A stretch of 64,000 bases of DNA from Toxonevra muliebris (taxonomy: Eukaryota > Arthropoda > Insecta > Diptera > Pallopteridae), in contig OY829326.1 of NCBI GenBank assembly GCA_963691655.1, positions 13,628,878 through 13,692,877 on the forward strand, read 5' to 3'. The translations under genes and the position numbers were made by a program. Below are positions 48,340-59,559 of this stretch, in pieces (the first letter of the stretch is position 1; every line of letters starts with the position of its first letter). The notes below the pieces were generated by a model that did no database searches, was not told the origin of the DNA, and was given only the letters and a program-made list of their open reading frames with translations.

Positions 48340-49095
48340 AGGTAAGCTCAGCGAGTAACCAGGGTGCGTAAATAATACACAATAGTTCGTTTCGATATCT
48401 TATGTTCACTAGTTTATTTATATTATTTGCTGTTCTCTTTGTTTAAATTACACTTAATTCTTCGTGCGTTAGTATTTGTGTTCGCGGTACCTCGTACAGT
48501 GTCTGTTTGTTCCTTGTAGCCTCTCAATCGTCCCTCTCGGACGATGGTTTACCTTCCTTGGCACTCGGTTTGGCTTTGTTGGCGCTCGTTTGTGTTCGTA
48601 TGTTTCCTTTGCGTGTCCTCGTGACACGATGGCTAGGTCGTTGTCGTTCGTATGGCCCGAAGAAACTTCCTTTATGCTACATCAGGGTACGTGGATACGA
48701 CCCCCTGATGCCGATTAATACCTCAGCGGAAACTTAATCCTGACGTAAGGACTTACGCCAAGATCCAATTAATACCTCACGATTGAATAATGTATTATGA
48801 AGAACCTAGCATGCGGACGCTCTGCTGATATAAACTAACGACTCTTTTGTACTATCTTTCCGTGCGGATGCATCGGTTAAGTTTATTACATATAATCTAG
48901 CAATAGAGGACAATATAACCACCAAGCTACTAACTTAGACCACGATCTAAGTTTGAGTATCAGTTCAGTTTGATTTTATACTACCTTTTGTACTAATTTT
49001 CCTCCTGTTTAGTTCCCGTTCTGTAGATGTGAAATGTACGTCCAGTCTCTCCAGTGCTGTCGCTGTCACTGCAATTGAAATTTTTCACTTCATAT
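48340..49095 (-). mobile_element. probable retroelement fragment (LTR-like), boundaries unknown
   Basis: This block is clearly richer in G+C than its neighbours. It contains a hairpin catcaggg...ccctgatg (about 48679-48709). On the minus strand an aataaa lies near 48418. One minus-strand frame of about 48 codons (48695-48550) is very basic. These traits fit an LTR plus leader, but I cannot find TG...CA ends with a duplication. Confidence 0.35.
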
Positions 49096-49099
49096 TCAA

Positions 49100-50860
49100 G
49101 GCCGACACTTTGTCACTTCCTCTTTCATAAAAACATTACGGTTTTTCAGTTTCAATGAAAAACTAAAGTCATTAAAAAAAATCTAAATATACTCATCTCT
49201 ATCAAATATATCGCTGACTTAATTTTTTGAATTTCTCTTTAATTTGAAAGGGCATTATTTACTGTACCCAGATCGGGGTGTTTGAATTTAAATTCTCTAT
49301 TAAAAGTAAAAAGATACCATTTAGCGCACATCCTATAAACCATTTTGAAGAGGTATAAGGCGAGTAGAGACTTTTATTTCTAAATGATTTTATGCAAAAA
49401 ACGACAGTATCAAAGAATTCTGGCACTTTGTTTTTGGCCTGAAAAATTCCTTGCGACAAATTATGTACCCTCATTTATAAAGTTTTGCCGAAGCCTTATT
49501 ATGTCTGCCACACAGTAGCGCTACCACCGAAAGTATTTTTTCGCAAACTTAACACATAAAACCAGATAAAATTTGATAATATATCGTTTTCTTATTACAC
49601 ATCAGAAAACCCTTCACTTTTTTAAAAATCACTTAGAAATACTTAAATTTTTTTAAAATTTCACTTCCCAAAAATTTCAAATCGACAGCCCTACTGTCCT
49701 CTATTCGTTCTTGTGTTTTCCTTTCGTCTCTGTCTATCCATCAGGGTTGTACTTTTCAGTCCTTCGTCTACAATTCTGCTTTTACAAGTATCAAATGTGG
49801 TCTTATGCTCAGAAATTGCACGCGGGCAGTACTTTGGAAATGACTGATTTAAAGTCATGTTTTTATTAAATAAAATAAAATTAAAAATAATTCAAAGTTG
49901 GACTTTAAATAATAAAATATAGTAAAAAATTTATTAAATTGACTTGATTTCTTAATCCTAATTACTTTCAGCCAAGAACACAAAAATAAATAAAGAAATA
50001 TAAAACATGAATCGATTTAATATTTGTGTTCTGTTTTTTAATATACATAAATACATAAATATGTATAATAGTCAAGTTAATACAGTAAAAATGAATCATT
50101 ATACATTTTACAGTCTCATGCTAGTGTAGGCGTATATCTTTGGTATACACATAAAATGAATTTGAAGTGAAAATGAGAATTTTAGTATTTACATTTAATT
50201 CCCAATTCCACAACACATTCGCACACATACACAAGTCCACATGTATGCATATTTGAATATATTATACAAAACTCTAATACTTGTGTGTAACATTGTTCGA
50301 ATATTTTTGACAAACGAGTCAGTTCAACTAAATATTCATCCACATACATATGTATGCATATGGTAAATATTATTTCAAATGAACTGAAATGTGGATAACT
50401 CTATTTTTATTCTTATTAGTAAAATACTTGGAATATTTATTTTTAATAAAAATTTTTTCGATTGTTATAACAAACAAAAACGAAAATGCTCTGAAACTTT
50501 AATAAAATCAATAAAATTACTTATTTTCAATCGAGAATACAAATAATTTTATAACTTGTTGTTTAGCATGTTCTAAAAGCACTGGCAACTATTAATCGAA
50601 CAAAGTGTATCTACTCCAGATGGAAATCAAATTAAACGAAAGCAATTAAATCAAACTGTAGTAATAAAATTAGTGTATGAGAATGCCAAGTACTATAGAA
50701 GCACAATACTAATTTATTGTACAAAATGAAATTCATATTGTAAATGCGAAAATTAATTTTAAGCTTACATTACAAGTTCAGAACGTTTCTTTTAATTCAA
50801 ATTTTCTCTATGAATGGCAGAGAGTTTTGTGTACCTAATAAAAGAATGATGTATCTTTAG
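49100..50860. other. A+T-rich interval, no gene firmly seen
   Basis: A 71-codon minus-strand frame (49474-49259) has well-mixed residues (SKWFIGCALNGIFLLL) but no recognisable family and no upstream exon. It may be an old transposon fragment. Confidence 0.4.
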
Positions 50861-50959
50861 ACAAGGGCAACTAAAACCCCAAAAGTATTGGGAGTATGAA
50901 TGTATAAACTCGTATTTTTTCGTAATTTGGACATTTATTATGAAAAAGTGATTATAAAT

Positions 50960-51830
50960 TTATTCTTTAAAGTATTGTCCATCGTTAGCCACAACCTTTT
51001 CCAATCTTTCTGGTAGCATACTGATTGATTTTTTTAGTTCTTCGAAAGAACGGAAGTGCTGTTCAGCCAGGCCATGTGTCATCGATCGGTGGGGTAGCAC
51101 TTCCCATTTCAGCGTTTCCAAGTATGTTTTTACTTGCCTTGCAACATGCGGCTGAGCATTGTCGTGCTGACGAATGACTTCGTCGTGTCTATTTTCATAT
51201 TCTGCCCTCTTGTCCTTTAATGCTCGGCTCAAACGCATCAATTGTAGTCGGTAGCGGTCGCCAGTGATCGTTTCATTCGATTTCAACAGCTCATAATACA
51301 CGACACCTTTCATATCCCACCAAATACACAGCATGAGCTTGGATCCATGGATGTTCGGCTTTGCCGTTGATGTTGATGCATGTCCGGGCGGTCCCCATGA
51401 TTTTTTACGCTTTGGGTTATCGCAATGTATCCACTTTTCATCGCCAGTCACAATACGATGCAGAAAACCCTTTCTTTTCTGTCGTTCAGTCAGCAGTTCA
51501 CATGTGAAAAATCGTCGTTCGATGTCTCTCGGATTCAATTCGTACGGCACCCAATTTCCTTGCTTTTGAATCATTTTCAATGCTTTGAATCGTTTAGAAA
51601 TGGTTGATTGATCAACACCTAAAGATTCTGTAAGTTCTTGTTGCGTTTGACATGAATCTTCTTCGAGTAATGCTTTCAATTCTTCATCTTCGAACTTTTT
51701 CGGGCCGCCTGAACGTTCCCTGTTTTCAACATCAAAATCGCCACTCTTGATGTCCTCTATATCCTTATAGGACAAATTGGGATTTTGACGGTAATTCCAT
51801 CATTTTTAGCCGATGTTTAATTTTCTCAGA
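50960..51830 (-). pseudogene. mariner transposase with long open frame but two in-frame deletions
   Basis: The minus-strand frame of about 271 codons (51775-50960) is a mariner transposase. In order it shows KSGDFDVENRERSG, the second helix-turn-helix (SLGVDQSTISKRFKAL), and WVPYELNPRDIERRF. Next come the first catalytic Asp in VTGDEKWIH, LMLCIWWDMKGVVYYE, and the second Asp in RQHDNAQPHVA. The text then goes from EVLPH straight to RSMTHGLAEQ. The usual stretch of about 16 residues carrying the third catalytic Asp is missing. A second gap of similar size follows KKSIS before LPERLEKVVANDGQYF. The N-terminus (about 60 residues) is also missing and a TGA lies just upstream. The frame is open but the enzyme cannot be catalytic. 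I found no convincing terminal repeats. Confidence 0.92.
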
Positions 51831-51869
51831 TGGCACTGTAGATGACAAGTAGCTGCAACGTAAAATATA

Positions 51870-52290
51870 GTAGATTATGTTTTAGGGTCTGCTTCAAAGA
51901 ACTCGGCTGGTATCACTTTAAGCTCTACCTCGGCAATGTTTACAGCTGTTATTTGGAAGGGTCTTATTATTATCAGCACCTGTAAAGAACCTTCGTGTAT
52001 CAGATGCAGAGAGTAATTATCATTCAGCAATGCAAAAAATGTACCTCCCATCTTTGTAGTTGATAGTCCATTAAAGCTAGTAATCTGTTATTTACGTCCA
52101 GCACATTTATATCTCCTCTTATCTCATCTCATCTAGTTTCAGTAACTCCAGTTTACGTTTCGGATTACCTTCAGCATTGATTCAGATATTCAACGACTCA
52201 CCATGTGGCATATCAGGTACGATTTCAGCCCCAGACTCTATAAACTCAATTTTTGTTTTAGCCCACATTGTGTTATTCAACAGTTAAGTT
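51870..52290 (-). pseudogene. decayed coding remnant, probably retroelement
   Basis: Minus-strand frames give well-mixed segments (for example KIEFIESGAEIVPDMPHGES near 52260-52190, and RPFQITAVNIAEVELKVIP near 51960-51900), broken by several stops. The base composition is richer in G+C than the surroundings. The pattern fits an old retroelement protein, but I cannot name the class. Confidence 0.35.
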
Positions 52291-52294
52291 TACA

Positions 52295-53014
52295 CTACTT
52301 AACTTACTTCATAGTATGATTATAAATTTGCAATATACAACTGGATTTTTTTAAACTTCAGTATTCAATCTAACTGGTTTAGTTGATTCTGTTGCACGGC
52401 ATATGGTAGTCGTTTTCTGCCTCAGCTCTTCTTCTGTTGAACGATAAAATTATCAAATTGATTTTCGGTACGACCATCAGAAAACATTCAGTTCAGGTGT
52501 AAGAAAATGGGCTCATATATGGAGAGCTCGTCCGATACCAACTGATTGAAGACAATATTCACCCATTGATTTTAATGTCGACTGTTGTATAAAAATTTAA
52601 TTAACAAATTTAATTTCCAACAGACTACAATTAAATTTTGTTTCATTATTTTTTTTTAAATTCATGCTTTATAAATCATATCGTTTTACTTTTATTTATG
52701 CAAATTGAATTAAATTTCTGGCATTTATCATTAATCAAAAATTAAAAAAAAAAATAACATTTCTATCCATCCAATTTAAATGTGTTAATTTTCACTTGTG
52801 ATATATTAAAAATTGTCATCATTTTAAAAGTGTATTCCTTATGGTTCATGAATCTTTTGTTTCGAAACTCAAAAGAAATGTCGTTTATCATTTTATTTAT
52901 ATGTTAATATATATAAAAGTGCTACACTTTCGTAATAAATTCCCAGTAGAAAAATGATGATGAAACTTCGAACTGATAAGTAGAGTTCGGAATAAAAGAG
53001 GGATTTTATGGTTC
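52295..53014. other. no gene seen
   Basis: The part 52390-52560 is more complex than average (cacggcatatggtagtcg), perhaps an extension of the preceding remnant. The rest is A+T-rich. Confidence 0.4.
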
Positions 53015-53018
53015 TTAA

Positions 53019-53678
53019 GGATGTAGTCTGGTACTCGGGCCTAATTTACACAAATTTCGGGATTTTTTAATTATAACAACATAAAATAAAATCATTTTAT
53101 TTTTTTTATATGTTATTATTGACATCTTTAACTGTAAAAAAAAAATGTATGGAGTTTATTTTGCGAAATTTGTTTTAGTGTTTTTTACGTCCAAAATGGA
53201 CCCTTAAAAAAAAGGCGTATGGCTGGCCCGGGAGATTACGGCACTTGAAGTCATCTGACCCAAAAAATTTAAATAGAATACTGTTTCGTAGGCTTATCAT
53301 TCTGGCAGGTAGTAGATTCAAACATTTTTATTAAAAAATAACAAAATGGCAGACCTCTAAAAAAAAATTGAAAAAAATCGTGCTTTTAATATTGAAAATC
53401 GAGATAAAAAATAGAAAATAATGATTAAAAAAATAAACAATCCTACTACTAGAGAGAGCCAAAACGTTGTTTTGAGAAAAACGCTTTTAAAGTTTTAACA
53501 ATTTACAGAGCGCAATAATGAGGCGCTCTCTACTATGAGCTGCAGCTTTGTCAATATTTTATTATTTTTTTGATCTGAAATTTTTACAGCATAGATACGC
53601 TTAATATATTATACTTCCGAATAAATTATGTATAATAAAAAAAATGGCTATTTGAAACTTGAACACCAGACAACATCC
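53019..53678. mobile_element. TTAA-flanked element (660 bp)
   Basis: TTAA flanks at 53015-53018 and 53679-53682. Ends read inward are ggatgtagtctggtactc and ggatgttgtctggtgttc. No transposase frame is present. The terminal sequence differs from the other TTAA elements here. Confidence 0.82.
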
Positions 53679-53689
53679 TTAATTAAAAA

Positions 53690-54165
53690 TCAGGTTTTCA
53701 TTTTAACTTTGAAGTCGCACTGAAGTTTTAAATCTGATTTTTAGCTTAATTTAAGGAAGCCTCACTAATTCTTCTACTGAGATATTGCCAAATAAAAAAA
53801 ACTCTCTGTATGTATATACACATTATTAAAATGATGTAAAAAATCATGGTCGTTGTCATTAAATATAAAAATGTATGACGAGAGGCTTCCATAAATCTCG
53901 ATTATATAAGCTTGCATGACTGTGTAAAAATATGTTGAAAGGACCGTAGTCCTCAGCAATTACATTTTAAGTATATAAAAAAAAATCTATGTGTATGCTT
54001 ATTTATATATTTGTATTTTTCTACTTTTAGCAATGATTTTTTTGTTATTATTGAAGTTAAAAAAGTTAATAACAATGTTCATTAAATTCTTCGATCTTCA
54101 AGCTAAAGTTTCTGAAAAGGTAATTTCAATTCAATGTTCAACATTGACATTTCAATTATTGTTAT
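53690..54165. other. no gene seen
   Basis: A+T-rich sequence with biased short frames only. Confidence 0.5.
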
Positions 54166-54168
54166 ATT

Positions 54169-55539
54169 ACACTGTTCAACAGCCAAAAATGAGCAGAGAC
54201 GGGACAAGTGTACTTAGGGTAAGGGGGGTCGCTGAGTCCGAATCCGTGGTCTGTTTTGCTCTGCTACGTTGTTATTGACATCAAGCTTTTTAATTTTTTT
54301 TTCATCAAAACATCCATTTTTACAAAAAAAAAACATTTTTCGATTTTTTTTTTTATATTTTTTTTTTAATTAATGAATTTTTTCGTAATTTTTTTCATCG
54401 TCGTTATCATCGTTTACTTTTATCTCGTTGTTAGCTTAACCTAGTAATGCCTTGCGGTCCCATATGGCACCTTGTCGCTGAGCCGTTTCTGAGCCAGGTT
54501 CACAAATAATTTTTTTCTGAAGTTACTTTCTTGATCTTTCTACTTTGTGTTCTTGAATAATTAAATCCTAAAAATTTCTTTGTGTATACCTACAAATAAA
54601 TTTATATATTATTGTTTCCTTTTTGACACGTTCACGTATTCATTTTTGAACACATTGTAGATAAATTTATAATATAAAATAAAAAACGTAAGTACCTATT
54701 GACAAGAGAAAGATTAATTTTTCAATTTTAGATTTTATTCATGATTTATCCGAAGATGTTTTATTTTAGGTTCATACACGCTGGATTCTATTTTTGCACA
54801 AATCGCGATTCTCAAAACACTAATTGGAAATAAATAGTTTGTGCAAAAGTAAAACCGGTGACAGCTTACTCCAAGCTTGCTTCGAAATTTAACAACAAAA
54901 TCTAAATTAATTTTTAGGATTTAATTGTTCAAGAAAACATTAAATTAAAGTCAAACTTTTATAGTGCTCTGCCTTTGAACGTTGCAACGGCATTTTTCAG
55001 CGAAGACGAATGCATGGTTATGGAAACGTAGTTTTGCAAACGCAGTGGCTTTTAAATTCTTAAAACGGTGCAACTTATGCTGATGTTATTGCTTTCTTTC
55101 TCTACCTACGTACTGAACATCTTATTCAGGGACGCCAATTGCATTCTTGGCTCAGGAACGGCTCAGCGAAAAGGTGCCATATGGCACCGCTAGGTATTAC
55201 TGGGTTAAGCTAACAACGAGATAAAAGTGAACGATGATAACGAGGATGCAAAAATTACAAAAAAATAAATTAATTAGAAAAAAAAAATTTTAAAGTTCAA
55301 AAATAAAAAAAATAAAATTTTTTTTTTTTGCAGAAATGGATGTTTTGATGAAAAAATATGAACTGCATTTTTAATTTTTTTATTTTTTCAATTTTAAAAA
55401 TTTTGATGTCAATAAAAAGAAATTGTGACATAGCAGAGCAAAACGAACTACGGATTCGGACTCAACGACCCCCCATTACCCTAAGTGCATTTGTCCCGTC
55501 TCAGCTCGTTTTCAAAAGTTTCCATTTGTAGAACAGTGT
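54169..55539. mobile_element. long foldback (palindromic) element hosting a central TTAA insertion
   Basis: The left arm (54169-54439) and right arm (55205-55539) are reverse complements. Shared blocks are acactgttc, gagacgggacaa, cttagggtaa, gagtccgaatccgt, ttttgctctgcta, attgacatc and the innermost gttagc. Before insertion of the central element the middle would have read gttagcTTAAgctaac, a palindrome with no loop. Arms differ by indels in the poly-T tracts, so the duplication is not recent. No protein is encoded. Confidence 0.85.
54440..55204. mobile_element. TTAA-flanked element (765 bp), relative of 2831-2965
   Basis: TTAA flanks at 54436-54439 and 55205-55208. Ends inward are cctagtaatgccttgcgg and cccagtaatacctagcgg. 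The similarity of the two ends continues for about 60 bases and includes the palindrome ggtgccatatggcacc (55173-55188). The element at 2831 shares the left end but has unrelated flanks, which shows that the element boundary is TTAA and not the surrounding palindrome. Confidence 0.85.
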
Positions 55540-55544
55540 TATCG

Positions 55545-57285
55545 AAAACGAATATTTTTAAATCATGAAAAGGTAAATGCATGAAGGTAGTGAAACAATT
55601 CCAATTATTCACATCAGAACAATATTAAATTCACATCAAAATGTCAAAATTTCGGTAATTACAGTTTATATATTGTTGTATATGTATTTCACAAATTTCA
55701 AACTTTTGCTTCAGAATGTATTTCGTACACACCCACTCAAGTTACCACACAAATTTTCATTTTATATTTAATTTAAATTAATAGCATTCCTAGTACAATA
55801 CAAACTCCTAGAAAACCATTACGAAATTTTATCGCTCTTTCTTTCTTTATATGTCTCTCTCTTTCTTTCTCATTGCATACATTTTTTCATACTCAAAATT
55901 TTCTTTTACTTTTTGCTAGTACCTACTGAATGCTTGGGTGTGTGTGTTTGTAAGCTCGTGCATACATAGCCATTTTGTTAGCCATTTTGTTAATATTTGC
56001 TTTTACAACGTGCTCGTCTTCGAAGCTTGATATTTTTTTTTCGGTTCTTGTATTGTAGCGCTGTGCATTTTATGTGGTATTTTAAATAAAATATTTATGC
56101 ACATAAAACTCAAATCATAAAGTCTCTTGAAATTTTATCTGGTTAGCCAAAAGTAGTTGAAAATATTGCACATACATACATACGAAAGTAAGTAAAAGAA
56201 TCCTACTTGTTTGCCTATTATAAGTATTTGTTTATTTTTGCTATGCACTTAAAATCTAACTGCAGTTTTTGTAAATATATCATAATATCTTTGAAATTTC
56301 TGTTATGTTGTATATAATTGCCAATATTTTCTGCTTACTTCTTATGAGTAATTTTTCTACGTAGAAATATTTTGCTAACAAATAAAAAAAGAAATTAATA
56401 CATAAATATGAATTTGCCTACTGTGAAATTAAATGTTATTTAAATAGTTACTTACAAAATTAATGAAGAAGTAAATCAAAAAACAAAAATAACACAAACT
56501 TGAAAAACTAAACGCTTCCAGTGTGTCTCAAATTCAAGCTTTATTAATTTAGCCTATTACTAGTGTTGAACGTTACCAAAATTTCAAACATCATCCGGAG
56601 CTGTAGTATTTTCCATATAATTTATAGATTCTTTAAGAAAACCGATATTAGTATTAATCAAGCACAATTTCAAGATATTAAAATAAAATCATTTTATTAT
56701 ACTTAAAGTATACTTAAGTAGTTTTTATTGTTATTAAAATATTATGGAAATGAAAAAAAGGAATTCTTGTTGAGACATAATATCTTTACAAACGTAGCCT
56801 GCCTGAAAATTTTAATGTTTAAAATGAAAAGTTAAATGACTTAAAAATATGCATATTATTATTAAAAATGCATATTAATTACGCATATTTGCATATACAT
56901 TCATATTTACGCATAACGATAAAGTTATTGTTGCATTTATAATGCAAACGCCCACAACATTTATACTTAACTACTTGTAAGGTTGTTGACGTTGACCTTA
57001 TTTGCAGCTGTCAGTGTTGGTGTTCTTTTTTCGGTTTTTGTTTACATATTTTATTTTATTATTATTTTTTATTTTCTTTTTTGTTCTTTTCCTTTTTTGT
57101 TATCCCGTATTGCATACGCACATTCGCATAAATTGTTAATGAAATCCAATCTCGTCGAGTAACAGCATAACAGCAGCAATCCAATCTCCGGAATTGCTGA
57201 AAGCAATTGTGGTTTCTGCAAGTACATGACTTAAGGACCAATAAGAGGATTTCATGCTTCACATCCGCATATTGTCAATTAAAAT
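55545..57285. other. A+T-rich interval, no gene seen
   Basis: It contains ctttcttt runs near 55840-55870 and tttgttagccattttgttag near 55973 (a short tandem duplication of agccattttgtta). Nothing else is supported. Confidence 0.5.
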
Positions 57286-57291
57286 TTTAAG

Positions 57292-57408
57292 CCGCTGCAA
57301 GGAAAATTGTCAAGCATAGCAGTAGAGCGGCAAGCGGTGGCGCTGCCGCTACCACCAGCGGCGTTGATGACAACAATCAACGCAACAACGACAGCAACGG
57401 AAACGGAG
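57292..57408 (+). CDS. candidate low-complexity exon (Gly/Ala/Asn/Ser-rich)
   Basis: Between an acceptor-like AG (attaaaattttaag, ending 57291) and a donor-like GGAG|GTGACGG (57408/57409), a 117-base segment of markedly high G+C is open in one frame. It encodes KHSSRAASGGAAATTSGV followed by DDNNQRNNDSNGNGGDG. Such Ala/Gly and Asn-rich text is common in fly transcription regulators. The frame stays open past the donor, to a TAA at about 57507, through a repeat-derived Tyr/Ile/Met stretch, as expected if the donor is used. The other plus-strand frame is also open here, so noncoding repeat origin remains possible. Confidence 0.28.
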
Positions 57409-57419
57409 GTGACGGTTAT

Positions 57420-58300
57420 GCGAAATGCGTATACGTACATATTTACGGATATATGCATACATGCATATATATATATATATGTATATTTGGTTGTTGTAAT
57501 GAAAATTAAAATTTATTTTCATAATGGGCTTGCGCTGACTGCAATTGTAACAATGTGATTGCATATGTTCAATTAACGCTTATAGTCAGTATTAATATTA
57601 AAATTTAATTAAAATGCATAATAAACCATATGAATTTTACATACATACATCCATATGTTTATATGTATGAGATGATATCAAGTTAAGTTCAGTAGAGTAA
57701 TTTTATATACGCTAAAAGGATTTTTGACAGTTTAAGCTATAATTATATAATTGAACTATTAATATATATGTAAATGGTAGGTACTGGTAATTATTATTAT
57801 TCAGATTAATATACCTAATTTCGTTCATCTAGGTGCTCATCATCAATATAATTAAGAGACTTTATGAACCTGATGTATTGAAAAGCTTGTGAAGTTTTTA
57901 ATGAGACAAATCCGTACAAAATTTCAGAATAAAATAGGAGCCACCTATACAAAAGACGAGACATACACACCTGAATTAAATAACTATAACTATTCAAAAA
58001 TCAGGCATCTCTGTGTCGTCGAATTTTCCTGAAAACAATAAGGACTACTTAGCTTGGGTATTAACGATTTGTTTAGAAAACAACTGAATGAATCTTTTAA
58101 TAATTACTATTTACGCTAAATCGTTAGATTGAAACTATAAAACTGGTGGCATATTATAATATGCCACTAGTTATTATATAATAATATCATATTGATAATT
58201 ATCAAATGTTGCTATATTTGCCTTCAGAATACGCTTGTTTTTTCCATTCAACAAAGTGGAATATTTGACTTTTTGAGAGTTTAAACTTTGGCATTATTAC
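57420..58300. other. A+T-rich interval with AT microsatellite, no gene seen
   Basis: A tatatatatat run lies near 57466. The remainder shows biased short frames only. Confidence 0.5.
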
Positions 58301-58302
58301 CT

Positions 58303-58870
58303 ATGAGTCATTTCATGTGAAACGGACAACGTACAAAAATGTGAATTTCTGAAATTCGGAAAAGTTTAAAAACAGAATCTAAATAACTTCGACCATTTAA
58401 AAAAAAAAATATTTATGTTTCAAAATTTAGCTTAAAGTATTTAAATAATGTTCTTAACGTTTAAAAATGGGATCTGCATTAGTTAGGTATTATTTAAATA
58501 CTTTAAGCTAAATTTTGAAAAATAATTTTTTTTTTTAAATGGTCAAAGTTATTAAAATTCTGATTTTAAACTTTTACTTCCGGTGCATAAAAAAAATTTT
58601 AATTTCCGGTTTAATTCTATAATTGAAAAGAACAGTATATTTTCTATTTAAATTACCATGTTCAATATTTTTTTGTAAATTTGCTTAATTCTAAAAATTA
58701 TTTTTAGAAATCCATATTTCAATTGCGTCAATTCTTAACTTGGCAAATAAGCTTCATACAAAAAAAAAAAATTGTGTGTCTACATTTATATTTTCTACAG
58801 GTTTAATTAGGCCTAATTTCAACAAATTTCAGAATCTTACTTTTTTTCGTTGTCCGGTTCATTCAAAGCC
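58303..58870. mobile_element. inverted-repeat element with an internal foldback
   Basis: The outer ends share cggacaacg (58323 and, inverted, near 58856) and tctgaaatt just inside. Within it lies a stronger palindrome: arms 58362-58449 and 58489-58575 are reverse complements over about 87 bases (shared aaaatttagcttaaagtatt), with a loop of about 39 bases. The target duplication is not clear. No protein is encoded. Confidence 0.65.
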
Positions 58871-58874
58871 TAAT

Positions 58875-59158
58875 AATTTTTATTTTAATAGTAAATTGTT
58901 ATTAAGTATTTAACAACTGATCCAATAGTATAATTCAACAAAACCACATATTTTGTTGTTGTTCACTACCTATTACAGTAGTTAAATTTTCTAATTATTG
59001 TTGTTACTTTTGATTTGTAACTTTTGCAACTACTAAATTTAAGAAAAAAAATTGTTTTAATCCATACATTTAGTTGTATTTCTTCACTAAATATTGTTGC
59101 TATACAAGTTTTATGATAAAGTTGCAGTTAATAGTTTTTCTTAACAATTTCCTGACTG
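58875..59158. other. no gene seen
   Basis: A+T-rich spacer between the foldback element and the LINE tail. Confidence 0.5.
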
Positions 59159-59160
59159 AA

Positions 59161-59455
59161 GGTTAGGTTAGGTTGGAGTGGCAGCCTTCGGCTTGCAAGC
59201 ACAGTTAAGCACATTTAGGCTCATTGTGATACCACACTACGGCGCGACTCCCCCATTTTGGATTGGAGAGCCATGAGGATTCCATAATGCCCTTAATATT
59301 TATGGATGATAGCTCGAATGGACTAGTGAAGAAAGGTGAGCCCAGAAGTTTTAGTCTCCTCCTGGCCAGATATGGGCATTCGCACATGAAATGGAGGACT
59401 GTTTCTTCTTCTTCCTCCTCGGAACCGCAGCTCCAACAAACTAGACTAGTCTAGC
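59161..59455 (-). pseudogene. LINE 3' end with C-terminal Cys/His domain and telomere-like tail
   Basis: On the minus strand the frame reads CWSCGSEEEEETVLHFMCEC, then PYLARRRLKLLGSPFF, the C-terminal CCHC-type knuckle of I/R1/LOA-like ORF2 proteins. The frame ends WYHNEPKCA and a stop near 59205. The 3' end is gccactccaacctaacctaa, so the plus-strand ggttaggttaggtt is the tail of the LINE and not telomere DNA. Everything upstream of the knuckle is missing. Confidence 0.82.
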
Positions 59456-59555
59456 ATGTCTCCCCATTATGCAGACTAGGACTGCCATTCAATGACTGCA
59501 TAATGGGGAGTTTAGCATGTCTCCCCATAATGAGGAGTCCAGCATGTCTAACTGA
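59450..59555. repeat. tandem 30-bp-scale repeats forming a hairpin
   Basis: The string agcatgtctccccat occurs twice and agcatgtct a third time. Two of the copies flank an inverted pair (ccccattatgca and tgcataatgggg). The repeats lie at the 5' edge of the LINE fragment and may mark the truncation or a template-switch scar. Confidence 0.75.
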
Positions 59556-59559
59556 GCAC

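Noticed and set aside
48312..49772. A tgtagg...ctaca bounded LTR-like unit
   Set aside because: The candidate ends are too far apart for one LTR and the flanks (tttc and attc) do not match, so boundaries were not accepted.
51333..51607. Two plus-strand open frames
   Set aside because: Shadows of the mariner transposase on the minus strand.
59161..59176. Telomere-like ggttaggttaggtt repeat (also at 31931)
   Set aside because: It is the 3' tail of a LINE: the longer copy continues into coding sequence for the LINE C-terminal knuckle. Flies do not use this telomere repeat.
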